Counted from the first letter of the stretch, positions 26,264-34,715 are shown. The stretch is 64,000 bases of DNA from DAIPKP01 sp964539095 (GCA_964539095.1 CAZIFL010000007.1:1-64000), one strand, 5' to 3'. The notes: a model not told the origin generated them from the sequence alone. Translations and numbers: made by a program.

Positions 26264-26950
26264 GTGAACTGGCTTCCCATTCTCGGTGTACTTGTGGTAG
26301 TGGTTGGGTTGGTGCTGGGAAAGAAATTCAAGATCAACCCCCTTCTGGCGGTTCTGGCGGGAGGGTTTGTCTCGGGGCTTCTCGGAGGCATCTCCTTTGT
26401 GGAGATCGTCAAGACCATCGGCGATGCCTTTGTGAAGCAACGGGGGATGATTATCTTTCTCATCATGCTCCCCGCCATCGGCATTACGGAAAAGCACGGC
26501 CTCATGAATCAGATGGCTCACCTGATCTCCAAGATCCACGCCGCCACCCCCGGAAGGATCAGCTATCTCTTTCAGCTCGTCCGGTCTCTTACCGTAGCTC
26601 TCGGCATCCGGCTGAGCGGGCACGCTGCCTTTCTGCGCCCCCTCATCACCCCCATGGCTCTGGCATCCTACGAGAGCCGAGGAGGAGATATGGAGGACGA
26701 GAAGAAGACAGACCTCATCAAGGGGATGACCGCAGCTTCGGAGAATTTTGGCAACTTCTTCGTCCAGAACGTCTTTCCCGCCGCAGCGGGGCTTCTGCTT
26801 ATCCAGGGGGTTCTCGAAGAGCTGGGGCACCCTGTTGAGCTGGGATCTCTGGCGAAGGCCGCCATTCCCGTGGCAGTGATCTCCGCCATCTACGGACTCA
26901 TCTATTTCTGTTTCGTGCTGGATCGCAAAATTGCTGGAGGTGATCGGTAA
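26264..26950 (+). CDS. DUF969 membrane protein, 5-oxoproline transporter subunit
   Basis: 228 aa, about six hydrophobic segments (NWLPILGVLVVVVGLVLG; MIIFLIMLPAIGI). RLSGHAAFLRPLITPMA and SENFGNFFVQNVFPAAAGLLL are family signatures. GTG start with AAGGAGG. DUF969 and DUF979 proteins occur in pairs next to pxp genes and are annotated as a 5-oxoproline transporter; that role rests on genomic context. The stop overlaps the next start (TAATG). Confidence 0.8.
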   Translation: MNWLPILGVLVVVVGLVLGKKFKINPLLAVLAGGFVSGLLGGISFVEIVKTIGDAFVKQRGMIIFLIMLPAIGITEKHGLMNQMAHLISKIHAATPGRISYLFQLVRSLTVALGIRLSGHAAFLRPLITPMALASYESRGGDMEDEKKTDLIKGMTAASENFGNFFVQNVFPAAAGLLLIQGVLEELGHPVELGSLAKAAIPVAVISAIYGLIYFCFVLDRKIAGGDR

Positions 26951-27882
26951 TGCGTGCTTTTCTGAGTTCTGGAAGCTCTCTGGAGTACTTTTACATCATC
27001 ACCGGGGTGATCACCCTCTTCTTCGCCCTTCTTACCCTGAAGGACGAAAAACATCCCCAAAAAATGGGAACCGCCATCTTCTGGGGGGTGCTGGGGATTA
27101 TCTTTATCGGAGGCGACAGGATTCCTCCCCTGGTATCGGGGATTATGGTCATCTTCATCGCTCTTCTGGCAGGAATCGGCAAGGTAGGGAAAGGGAACTA
27201 CTACAAAACAACCGCGGAGTTTCAGAAAAAACGGCGGGACGAGCTGGGCAATCGGCTTCTCCTCCCCATTTTCGCCATCTCCGGCATGGCCATCGTCTTC
27301 GCCCTCCTCAACCTGCACCCCCTGGTTGGGTTCGGCGTGGGGAGCGTGCTGGCTCTGCTCATGGCCCTGATCTACGTCCCTCGGGACAGCTTTATGCATA
27401 TCATGGACGCCGGCCGGGAGACCAGCGACCACATCGGATGGGCTCTCATACTCCCCCCCTATCTTGCAGCCCTGGGTAAGCTCTTCGCCACCGCCGGAGT
27501 GGGAGATATCGTGGCTACGGGCTTTACCGCGGTCTTTCCCATGGAAAATCAGATTTGGGCATTGGTGGCCTACGCCCTGGGCATGGCGGTGTTCACCATG
27601 ATCATGGGAAATGCCTTTGCGGCCTTCGCGGTGATTACTGCGGGGATCGGGGTGCCCATTGTCATCGGGATGCACGGGGCGGACCCTGCCACCATCGGGG
27701 TTCTCGCCATGAGCGCGGGGTACTGCGGCACCCTCCTCACCCCCATGGCGGCGAATTTCAACATCGTTCCCGCCGCATTGCTGGATATCCGGGACGAGTA
27801 CAAGGTCATCAAGGTACAGGCATCCATCGCTCTTCTTCTCTGGGGAACCCATATCGTACTCATGAAATACATGGCTTTCTAA
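26950..27882 (+). CDS. DUF979 membrane protein, 5-oxoproline transporter subunit
   Basis: 310 aa, nine or so membrane helices. Conserved blocks: FWGVLGIIFIGGDRIPPLVSG, MIMGNAFAAFAVITAGIGVP, YCGTLLTPMAANFNIVPAALLDI. Coupled to the DUF969 gene by a one-base overlap, so the two probably form one carrier. The product would feed pyroglutamate to the downstream 5-oxoprolinase. Confidence 0.8.
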   Translation: MRAFLSSGSSLEYFYIITGVITLFFALLTLKDEKHPQKMGTAIFWGVLGIIFIGGDRIPPLVSGIMVIFIALLAGIGKVGKGNYYKTTAEFQKKRRDELGNRLLLPIFAISGMAIVFALLNLHPLVGFGVGSVLALLMALIYVPRDSFMHIMDAGRETSDHIGWALILPPYLAALGKLFATAGVGDIVATGFTAVFPMENQIWALVAYALGMAVFTMIMGNAFAAFAVITAGIGVPIVIGMHGADPATIGVLAMSAGYCGTLLTPMAANFNIVPAALLDIRDEYKVIKVQASIALLLWGTHIVLMKYMAF

Positions 27883-27911
27883 CCGGAAAGCCCCTTAAGG
27901 AGGCATTGTGA

Positions 27912-28553
27912 ATGAAGATTCTCGTTACAGCTTTCGACCCCTTCGGGGGAGATGCCATCAATCCCGCCTTTGAGGCGGTGCGCAAACTTCCTAAAATCAT
28001 CGCCGGGGCAGAGATCGAAATTCTCGAAGTTCCCACGGTGTTTCACAAATCCATCCATACCGTCACCGAAGCTCTGGATAAGGGCTCTTTCGAGGCAGTG
28101 CTCCTGGTGGGGCAGGCGGGGGGACGCTTCGACCTCACCCCGGAGCGGGTGGGGATCAATCTGGATGATACCCGGATCAAGGATAACGAAGGAAATCAGC
28201 CCGTGGATGTTCCAGTCGTTCCCGGAGGGCCTGCGGCCTATTTCAGCACCCTCCCCATCAAGGCCATGGTGGAAAATATCCGCAAGCAAGGAATTCCCGC
28301 CAAGGTCTCGAACACTGCGGGAACCTTCGTCTGCAACCATCTCATGTACGGGGTGCTGCACCATATCGCCGTAAACAACCTCTCTCTTCGGTGCGGTTTT
28401 ATCCACGTCCCCTTTCTGCCGGAGCAGGTGGTAGCCCGGGATAACACCCCCGCCATGGCCCTGGATGATATTGCCAAAGGGTTAGAGGCGGCGGTGGAGG
28501 CCATGGTGCTTCACCGGGACGATATCAAGGTTACCGGGGGAGCGGAGTTTTAG
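27912..28553 (+). CDS. pcp: Pyroglutamyl-peptidase I
   Basis: 213 aa cytosolic cysteine peptidase (family C15) that removes N-terminal pyroglutamate from peptides. The catalytic triad is visible: Glu78 (LTPERVGIN), Cys141 (NTAGTFVCNHLMY) and His165 (GFIHVPFLPEQ). AAGGAGG lies 8 nt before the ATG. It supplies 5-oxoproline to PxpABC encoded just downstream. Confidence 0.95.
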   Translation: MKILVTAFDPFGGDAINPAFEAVRKLPKIIAGAEIEILEVPTVFHKSIHTVTEALDKGSFEAVLLVGQAGGRFDLTPERVGINLDDTRIKDNEGNQPVDVPVVPGGPAAYFSTLPIKAMVENIRKQGIPAKVSNTAGTFVCNHLMYGVLHHIAVNNLSLRCGFIHVPFLPEQVVARDNTPAMALDDIAKGLEAAVEAMVLHRDDIKVTGGAEF

Positions 28554-28574
28554 GCTTTTCCTTAGGTATATTCC

Positions 28575-28614
28575 GGTTTCCGGGGAGGCCAGCATAGAGG
28601 CATCCCCGGAAACC
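28575..28614 (+). promoter_or_regulatory. intercistronic hairpin between pcp and pxpB
   Basis: A perfect 12-bp stem (GGTTTCCGGGGA, 28575-28586; TCCCCGGAAACC, 28603-28614) with a 16-nt loop and no T-run. Likely an mRNA stability element, or a weak attenuator. Confidence 0.55.
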
Positions 28615-28650
28615 CTTTCCATGACTACTTTGCAAGGAGGCATCCCCCTT

Positions 28651-29409
28651 ATGCCCGAAGAGGCTTCGGCCCCCCGGCTTCTCCCTGCGGGAGAAAGCTG
28701 TGTGGTGGTGGATTTTGGTGAACATATCGACTACGGCATCAACCGCAGAGTACAGGCCCTGCGGAAGGCCCTGGAAAGGGCATCCTTCCCCTGGATTCGG
28801 GAGATGGTACCCACTTACCGCTCTCTGGCGATCTATCTCCATATTCCCGGAGAAGATCTTGTAAAAATCCACAAGGCTCTGGAGAAAACTCTCGGCTCTC
28901 TGGAAAGAGAAGAAGCGCATCCTGGGGAGGTGGTGGCAATCCCTCTCTGCTACGGCGGCGATTTCGGGCCGGACCTTTCTTTTGTGGCTTCTTCCAACAA
29001 TCTTCCAGAAGAAGAGGTTATCCGCCGTCACAGCGGGCGGGAATACTACTGCTACATGCTGGGGTTCACCCCGGGATTTCCTTATCTGGGGGGGATGGAT
29101 CTCTCCCTGGCTACCCCCCGGCTTGCAAAGCCCCGGCAGATCATCCCCGCAGGAAGCGTGGGAATTGCGGATCAGCAGACCGGCATCTACCCCATGGAAA
29201 GCCCCGGAGGATGGCAGCTCATCGGCCGAACCCCCCTGAGACTCTTCGACCCCGAAAGAGAACCCCCCATTCTGCTGGAGGCGGGGCTCTGGATCCGTTT
29301 TGTTCCCATCTCGCCGGAGGAGTACCGTAGCATAACCCAACAGGTGGCCACAGGGAGCTACGCTCTTGCCCGTCAAAAGAAGACCATGGAGAGAGGAGAT
29401 ACGGCATGA
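28651..29409 (+). CDS. pxpB: 5-oxoprolinase subunit PxpB
   Basis: 252 aa from ATG 28651, which follows AAGGAGG (28634-28640) by 10 nt; the ATG at 28621 lies before that site. The N-terminal VVVDFGEHIDYGINRRVQAL and the core YMLGFTPGFPYLGGMD, RLAKPRQIIPAGSVGIADQQTGIYP and SPGGWQLIGRT are the KipI/PxpB signature. With PxpA and PxpC it opens 5-oxoproline to L-glutamate at the cost of ATP. It overlaps pxpC by 4 nt. Confidence 0.93.
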   Translation: MPEEASAPRLLPAGESCVVVDFGEHIDYGINRRVQALRKALERASFPWIREMVPTYRSLAIYLHIPGEDLVKIHKALEKTLGSLEREEAHPGEVVAIPLCYGGDFGPDLSFVASSNNLPEEEVIRRHSGREYYCYMLGFTPGFPYLGGMDLSLATPRLAKPRQIIPAGSVGIADQQTGIYPMESPGGWQLIGRTPLRLFDPEREPPILLEAGLWIRFVPISPEEYRSITQQVATGSYALARQKKTMERGDTA

Positions 29410-30542
29410 GTATTCTGGTGGAACATCCGGGGATGCTTACCACGGTGCAGGATCTCGGACGCTGGGGGTACCAGGCCATGGGGATTCCCGTGGCGGGGGC
29501 CATGGATCCCCTCTCTCTGCGGATAGGCAATCTTCTGCTTGGAAACCCCGAAAACGCCGCCGCCCTGGAGTGCACCCTTCTCGGGCCCACCCTCCGGATG
29601 GTGAGCAAAAAAATGCTTCTGGTTCTTACGGGGGCGGATCTCGGCATGAAGATCAACGGAAAAGAGGCTCCTCCCTGGAAGGTACTGGAGCTTTTTGAGG
29701 GAGACCGCATCTCCTTCTCGGGTCCTCCCGGAAAGGGGTGCCGGGGGTACCTCTGCTTTGCCGGGGGTATCGAAGTACCTCCCCTCTTAGGGAGCTGCTC
29801 CACCTATCTTCGGGGAAAGCTGGGGGGCTTTGAAGGCAGAGCCCTCCAGAAGGAAGATTCTCTTTCTCTGGGGAAACCGGATATCCTCTGGGAGCGCTGC
29901 ACCGATCTTGTATGCCCCGAAGAGCTGCGCCCTCAGGATCCTCCGGGGGGACTCTTTCGGGTGCTTTTGGGGCCCCAGGAGGAATACTTTACCGATGCGG
30001 GGAAAAAAACCTTCTTCTCCTCGGAATATGTGGTTTCCAGTGCGGCGGATCGTATGGGATTCCGCCTGGAGGGTCCCACGGTGGAGCATCGGGATGGGGC
30101 GGATATCATCTCCGACGCCATCCCCCCCGGAGCCATCCAGATCCCCGGCCACGGAGAGCCCATCGTGATGATGGCAGACCGCCAGACCACTGGAGGATAC
30201 GCTAAAATAGGGGTGCTCGCGGGGGCGGATTTCGGCAGATTTGCCCAGAAGATGCCGGGGGACAAGGTGCGCTTCACCTCCATATCGGTCTCAGCGGGAA
30301 GAAAACTCCTGGAAGAACAGGAGGAAAAAATAGAAGAGCTGCGGCGCCTTCGGGCATCCCATCGCAGCCGCCCCCAGCCCGAAACGTGGGGGCAAAAAGA
30401 ACTAAAAGAACAGAAGAAGCCAAAAGAGCTGGAAGAGAGGGGAACCTCCCGAAAGAAGACCTCTTCTGCGGAGCCTCTTCGGGGGAGATGGCATATCACC
30501 ATATCCGAAAGCAACTATTCTGTGGAGTGGGAGGAAGTATAG
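29406..30542 (+). CDS. pxpC: 5-oxoprolinase subunit PxpC
   Basis: 378 aa, slightly longer than usual. The family start (HPGMLTTVQDLGRWGYQAMG, PVAGAMDPLSLRIGN) and the C-terminal half (SSAADRMGFRLEGP, ISDAIPPGAIQIPGHGEP, MADRQTTGGYAKIG) are intact. Residues ~305-355 are a charged Glu/Lys/Arg linker (KELKEQKKPKELEE) before a final strand pair (RWHITISESNYSVEWEEV). The linker is longer than I expect for the family. Confidence 0.92.
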   Translation: MSILVEHPGMLTTVQDLGRWGYQAMGIPVAGAMDPLSLRIGNLLLGNPENAAALECTLLGPTLRMVSKKMLLVLTGADLGMKINGKEAPPWKVLELFEGDRISFSGPPGKGCRGYLCFAGGIEVPPLLGSCSTYLRGKLGGFEGRALQKEDSLSLGKPDILWERCTDLVCPEELRPQDPPGGLFRVLLGPQEEYFTDAGKKTFFSSEYVVSSAADRMGFRLEGPTVEHRDGADIISDAIPPGAIQIPGHGEPIVMMADRQTTGGYAKIGVLAGADFGRFAQKMPGDKVRFTSISVSAGRKLLEEQEEKIEELRRLRASHRSRPQPETWGQKELKEQKKPKELEERGTSRKKTSSAEPLRGRWHITISESNYSVEWEEV

Positions 30543-30544
30543 CC

Positions 30545-31336
30545 ATGCACATGCACTGCATTGATCTTAACAGCGACTTGGGGGAAAGTTTCGGAGTCTA
30601 CTCTCTGGGAGAGGATGACAAGGTGCTGGAGAGCATCACCAGCGCCAACGTGGCCTGCGGCTTCCACGCGGGGGATCCCCAGGTAATGCAACGCACCGTG
30701 GCCGCTGCCAAGACGCGGGAGGTGGCGGTGGGGGCCCATCCGGGGCATCCGGATCTTCAAGGCTTCGGCCGCCGCACCCTCGCATGCACCCCCCAGGAGG
30801 CTTACGCCTTCTGCCTCTACCAGATCGGGGCGCTTCAGGCCTTCTGCGCCGCCCAAGGGGTGGAGCTACAGCACGTGAAACCCCACGGAGCCCTCTACAA
30901 CCAGGGGGCACAGGATTCCCACCTCGCCAGGGCCATAACCGAAGCGGTGCGGCATGCCTCGGCCTCCCAGAAAAACCCCCTCATCCTCATGGGGTTGGCA
31001 GAATCCGCCTACGAAGATGCGGCAAAAGCCTACGGTATCCCCTTTGCAGCGGAAGCCTTCGCCGACCGTGCCTATACCAATGAAGGCACGCTAGTGAACC
31101 GCCGGGAGCCCGGAGCGGTGCTTCACGATCCGAAGGTTATCAGCCAACGCATCATCGAGATGATCACCCAGGGGACGGTACAGACCATCTCGGGAAAACG
31201 CATCTCTCTGAAGCCCGCCTCCATCTGCGTTCACGGAGACACTCCGGAGGCGGTGGCCATCGCCTCGGAGCTGCGAAAAAATCTTGAGGCCCAGGGGATA
31301 GCCCTGAAGCCTCTTCGGGAGGTACTCGGGATATGA
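30545..31336 (+). CDS. pxpA: 5-oxoprolinase subunit PxpA (LamB/YcsF family)
   Basis: 263 aa, starting 2 nt after pxpC with GGAGGAAG at ~8 nt. IDLNSDLGESFG, ITSANVACGFHAGDP, VAVGAHPGHPDLQGFGRR, HVKPHGALYNQ and ICVHGDTPEAV carry the metal- and substrate-binding residues of the family. The stop overlaps the DUF1445 start as ATGA. Confidence 0.94.
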   Translation: MHMHCIDLNSDLGESFGVYSLGEDDKVLESITSANVACGFHAGDPQVMQRTVAAAKTREVAVGAHPGHPDLQGFGRRTLACTPQEAYAFCLYQIGALQAFCAAQGVELQHVKPHGALYNQGAQDSHLARAITEAVRHASASQKNPLILMGLAESAYEDAAKAYGIPFAAEAFADRAYTNEGTLVNRREPGAVLHDPKVISQRIIEMITQGTVQTISGKRISLKPASICVHGDTPEAVAIASELRKNLEAQGIALKPLREVLGI

Positions 31337-32172
31337 ATACGAATTTAAACATGAACACAAGCACAGGGACAAACAGCTCTTCAAAAGACTGGAGCACCGC
31401 CTCTCCCCAGGAGGTGCGCAGCGCCATCCGTCAGGGGCTCTGGAAGGCCCCCACTCCGGGGATGGCCAAGGGATACGTGCAGGCGAACCTCGCCATTCTC
31501 CCTAGAGAGTGGGCCTACGACTTTCTTCTCTTTGCCACCCGAAACCCTACCCCCTGCCCGGTGCTGGACGTTACGGAGCCCGGAGATCCGGAGCCCCGAA
31601 TCCTTGCCCCCGGAGGGGATATCCGCACAGATATCCCCAAATACCGGGTATGGAAAGAGGGGGTGTGCGTGGAAGAACCCTGGGATATCACCCACCTGTG
31701 GCGGGATGACCTGGTGGGATTCCTACTGGGATGCTCCTTCACCTTTGAAAGCGCCCTTCTGGATGCCCATATCCCGGTGCGACACATCCAAGAGGGGGTG
31801 AACGTCCCCATGTACCTCACCAACCGCCCCTGCCGCCCCGCAGGACGGCTCAAGGGGAACATGGTGGTGAGCATGCGCCCCATACCGGCAGATCTGGTAC
31901 CCAAGGCGGTGCTCACCACGGGACGCTTCCCCGGCGTGCACGGAGCGCCGGTACATATAGGCTCTCCGGAAGATCTCGGCATTCAGGATATTGCCCGGCC
32001 GGATTTCGGCGACCCCGTAACCATCCGCCCCGGAGAGGTACCGGTCTTCTGGGGGTGCGGGGTCACCCCCCAGGCAGCCCTCATGGCAAGCAAGCCCCCC
32101 TTCGCCATCACCCACGCTCCGGGGTACATGTTTGTGGGAGATCTTAAGGATGGAGATCTGGCGGTTTTTTAG
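31333..32172 (+). CDS. DUF1445 family protein (putative hydro-lyase / D-glutamate cyclase-like)
   Basis: 279 aa with a short disordered Asn/Thr-rich N-terminus. GMAKGYVQANLAILP, DVTEPGDPEPRILAPGGDIRTDIPKYRV, LVGFLLGCSFTFESALL, MVVSMRPIP and WGCGVTPQ are DUF1445 motifs. The mammalian homologue is D-glutamate cyclase, which interconverts D-glutamate and 5-oxo-D-proline. Position as last gene of the 5-oxoproline operon supports a similar role, which would let the cell use D-glutamate or 5-oxo-D-proline. That assignment is inference. Confidence 0.8.
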   Translation: MNTNLNMNTSTGTNSSSKDWSTASPQEVRSAIRQGLWKAPTPGMAKGYVQANLAILPREWAYDFLLFATRNPTPCPVLDVTEPGDPEPRILAPGGDIRTDIPKYRVWKEGVCVEEPWDITHLWRDDLVGFLLGCSFTFESALLDAHIPVRHIQEGVNVPMYLTNRPCRPAGRLKGNMVVSMRPIPADLVPKAVLTTGRFPGVHGAPVHIGSPEDLGIQDIARPDFGDPVTIRPGEVPVFWGCGVTPQAALMASKPPFAITHAPGYMFVGDLKDGDLAVF

Positions 32173-32463
32173 CCCCGAAAAGCCCCCAAGGTTCTAAGGT
32201 TCTAACTAGTAGCTCATTCCCACTTATATTATGAGCCTAAATGAGCCGCAGGAGCCGGAGCTTGTGCGGCCCCGGCAGCGAGCATAGTGGTCGGCGAGCG
32301 CAATTTAGCGCAGCTACGGCGACAGACCGGAGCAGCAAAGCAAGGGAGCGGTTCGACCACTCGGGAGCAGAGGGGATACACAAGCGGAGGCTCCCATCCA
32401 AGGGCACACTATAACGTGGAACAGCCCACTAGCCACTGACAACTGACCACGAGCAACTGCCTT
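32173..32463. other. structured non-coding intergenic region
   Basis: No ORF. Bases ~32240-32400 are rich in alternating GAGC/GCGC words. An inverted repeat AGTGGTCG ... CGACCACT (near 32287 and 32355) encloses ~60 nt with smaller stems. Near 32424-32450 is a CACTAGCCACTGACAACTG motif that recurs at 42.8 and 44.8 kb. It may be a repeat element or an RNA. Confidence 0.35.
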
Positions 32464-33438
32464 TTAGATACTCAGCACATCCACAAGGTCCATAAGCTCC
32501 TGGGGGAGTTCGCTTTTCTGCTCCCACGCCACGGGGAGAGGCGAAAGGGCAAGCTCCCCCTTAAGAATGCCCACCATAACCCCCTTCTCCCCCTCCAGAA
32601 GGGCCTTCACCGCAAAGGAGCCCATCCGGGACCCCAGCACCGCATCCGCCACGGAGGGGGCTCCTCCCCGCTGGATATGCCCCAGCACGGTGATGCGGAA
32701 CTCAAACCCCGCCTTATCCTGAAGCTGGGCCGCCAATTCCTGGGCTCCCATGGCCCCCTCCGCCACCACCACAAGGGAGTGGGTCTTCCCCCGGTGGCGG
32801 GTGCTCTGGAGCTTGCGGCAAAGCTCTTCGATATTCACAGGGCGTTCGGGAATCACCGCGCACTCCGCCCCCCCCGCCACCGCCACATGCAGGGCAAGAC
32901 ATCCCGAATGCCGCCCCATAACCTCCACGATAAAAAGCCTCTCGTGGCTGCTGGCGGTATCCCGAAGCTTCACCACCGCATCCAGGGCGGTGTTGGCGGC
33001 GGTATCGAATCCAAGGGTAGTATCCGTACCGGCGATATCGTTATCAATGGTACCGGGGATCCCCACCACGGGGAAACCCCTTTTGGCAAGCTCCCAGGCC
33101 CCCCGGAAGGAACCATCCCCCCCGATGACCACCAGCCCGTGAAGATCGTACTCCCGAAGCCGGGTCAACCCTTCGTTGATCCCTTCGGGGCGTTTGAACT
33201 CCTCGCACCGGGCGGTACGCAGAAAGGTACCTCCCCGGTGGATAATTCCTCCCACGGAGCTTACGGAGAGAGGAATGATATCCCCCTCTAAAAGCCCTTC
33301 ATATCCCCGGCGAATCCCCACCACTTCGAGACCGTTAAAGATGGCCCCCCGCACCACGCTCCGGATGGCGGCGTTCATCCCCGGGGCATCCCCCCCGCTG
33401 GTAAGCACTCCGATACGCTGCAGTTTGTTCTTTTCCAT
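32464..33438 (-). CDS. pfkA: ATP-dependent 6-phosphofructokinase
   Basis: 324 aa glycolytic enzyme phosphorylating fructose 6-phosphate. LTSGGDAPGMNAAIR (12-26), GGDGS (106-110; Gly after the Asp indicates ATP rather than PPi as donor), the catalytic PGTIDNDI (129-136), and VEVMGRHSG are intact. AAAGGAG lies ~10 nt before the ATG. Single gene at the edge of the accessory island. Confidence 0.95.
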   Translation of the reverse strand: MEKNKLQRIGVLTSGGDAPGMNAAIRSVVRGAIFNGLEVVGIRRGYEGLLEGDIIPLSVSSVGGIIHRGGTFLRTARCEEFKRPEGINEGLTRLREYDLHGLVVIGGDGSFRGAWELAKRGFPVVGIPGTIDNDIAGTDTTLGFDTAANTALDAVVKLRDTASSHERLFIVEVMGRHSGCLALHVAVAGGAECAVIPERPVNIEELCRKLQSTRHRGKTHSLVVVAEGAMGAQELAAQLQDKAGFEFRITVLGHIQRGGAPSVADAVLGSRMGSFAVKALLEGEKGVMVGILKGELALSPLPVAWEQKSELPQELMDLVDVLSI

Positions 33439-33478
33439 TTTCCTCAGGCTCCTTTAGGACATGTAATCAAACGAATTT

Positions 33479-33626
33479 TCAATCATGTAAAGTTCTGGTA
33501 TCTGTTTCCCCGAGGAGAGCAATGCGGCAGAATTCTTCAAGATCCTTCAGATGATGCCCACAAGGGATTTCAGAATATTCACGTCTATGTGCTCGTAGTT
33601 ATGGCAGTATTCCGAAATCCCGCCAT
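33479..33626 (-). pseudogene. frameshifted HepT-like (DUF86) toxin remnant
   Basis: Read with two frame changes the minus strand gives MAGFRNT / HNYEHIDVNILKSLVGII / LKDLEEFCRIALLGE before TGA at 33479. The RN-x(n)-H-x-YE-x-(I/V)D motif is the HEPN/HepT active site. The N-terminal half and the MNT antitoxin are missing. It follows an Rpn tail directly. Confidence 0.6.
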
Positions 33627-33633
33627 GGCCACC

Positions 33634-33879
33634 TCAATTCGCCTGCTGCCGGGCGAACTCCTGAATCTCTTCTTCCGAAAAGCCGGTGATCTTTGCGATG
33701 GTGGGGAGGGGGATCACCTCTCGAAACATGGAGACTGCCATGATGGTACGCTCTTCCTCGCGGCCTTCTTGGCGGCCTTCCTGTTTGAGGGTTCGAATTT
33801 CTCGTTCCAGATAGCTGATCATCTCTTCCGCCTCCTCGTTTTCGAAAAATTCCTCCAGGGAATTTCCCTCATGGTGCAT
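33634..33879 (-). pseudogene. C-terminal relic of an Rpn-type nuclease gene (tail copy A)
   Basis: About 80 codons nearly identical to the end of the Rpn gene at 38640-39608: HHEGNSLEEFFENEEAEEMI, then LEREIRTLKQEGRQEGR, then IPLPTIAKITGFSEEEIQEF. The nuclease domain is absent. Tail A (33637-33741) is the first of seven tail copies. Confidence 0.8.
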
Positions 33880-34038
33880 CTCCCCCCTCTGGCAGAACAA
33901 GTATAGCACCGCTCTGTGAAAGGGGACAACCAAGAGGAAAGTACAGTGGGAGCCTCCACTGCTCCAAGGATCTTTGGGATATCAGATAAACCATGGGCTT
34001 ATCCCTGAGTTTTTTTGTTTTTTGCATGTCCAAAATCC

Positions 34039-34086
34039 TTGCAAATATCCCCGAGAGGAGATATCATATGTACATCTTATTGTACA
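34039..34086 (+). promoter_or_regulatory. yefM-yoeB promoter with TGTACA operators
   Basis: TTGCAA (34039-34044), 17 nt, TATCAT (34062-34067). TGTACA at 34069-34074 and 34081-34086 are 12 bp apart, the hexamer and spacing I recall for the E. coli yefM operator. Autorepression by the YefM-YoeB complex is therefore likely. Confidence 0.7.
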
Positions 34087-34100
34087 AGGGGGGATTTCCC

Positions 34101-34355
34101 ATGCGAGCCATAACCTATAGTGAGGCACGGCAAAGACTGGCTCCCGTTATCGACAGCGTGGTGGACGATAAAGCGCCGATTATCATTACCAAAAAGGGAG
34201 AAAAAGCGGTGGTGATGATGTCTCTTGAGGAATACGAAGCTCTGGAGGAGACCGCCTATCTGCTCCGTTCTCCCGCAAATGCCCGGCGCCTTGTGGAGTC
34301 TATCCGGGAACTTGATGCAGGAGGAGGCTCTCCAAAAGAGTTGAGAGAAGAATGA
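34101..34355 (+). CDS. yefM: YefM-type antitoxin (Phd/YefM family)
   Basis: 84 aa from ATG 34101 after a GGGGGGA ribosome site; the frame is open upstream but that part covers the promoter. The DNA-binding N-terminus AITYSEARQRLAPVIDSV and IIITKKGEKAVVMMSLEEYEALEET are the family signature. The C-terminal ~30 residues bind the toxin. The stop overlaps yoeB (ATGA). Confidence 0.92.
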   Translation: MRAITYSEARQRLAPVIDSVVDDKAPIIITKKGEKAVVMMSLEEYEALEETAYLLRSPANARRLVESIRELDAGGGSPKELREE

Positions 34356-34612
34356 AGGTAATCTTTGCAGAGTATGCCTGGGAGGACTATCTCTATTGGC
34401 ACAAAACGGACAAAGCCGTGGTTAAGAGAATCCATCTTTTGATAAAAGATATTCAACGAGACCCTTTTTCGGGGCTCGGGAAACCCGAGGTGCTACGCTT
34501 CCAACTATCTGGCTACCACAGCAGAAGGATCAGCACCGAGCACCGCATGGTGTATCGCATAGCTGAAGGAGATCTTTTGATTGCAGCATTGCGATACCAC
34601 TACGAGGATTGA
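34352..34612 (+). CDS. yoeB: YoeB-type mRNA endonuclease toxin
   Basis: 86 aa. The catalytic residues fall at the same numbers as in E. coli YoeB: Glu46, Arg65, His83, Tyr84 (C-terminus LRYHYED). It should cleave mRNA in the ribosome A site. All key residues are present, so the pair looks functional. It is the only module of the island on the plus strand. Confidence 0.93.
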   Translation: MKVIFAEYAWEDYLYWHKTDKAVVKRIHLLIKDIQRDPFSGLGKPEVLRFQLSGYHSRRISTEHRMVYRIAEGDLLIAALRYHYED

Positions 34613-34715
34613 GTTCCAAGGATATTTCCCGCAGGGCAGGGGCAAGCCCTTCGCCCCGCAGGGTACGCTTCCGGAAGCTCCTCCGCAAGGCAAATGCTCA
34701 AACATGACTCTCCGT

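Noticed and set aside
32335..32370. tRNA-like TTCGACC loop
   Set aside because: A GGTTCGACC string has a near-fit T-arm, but no matching acceptor, D or anticodon arms could be built.
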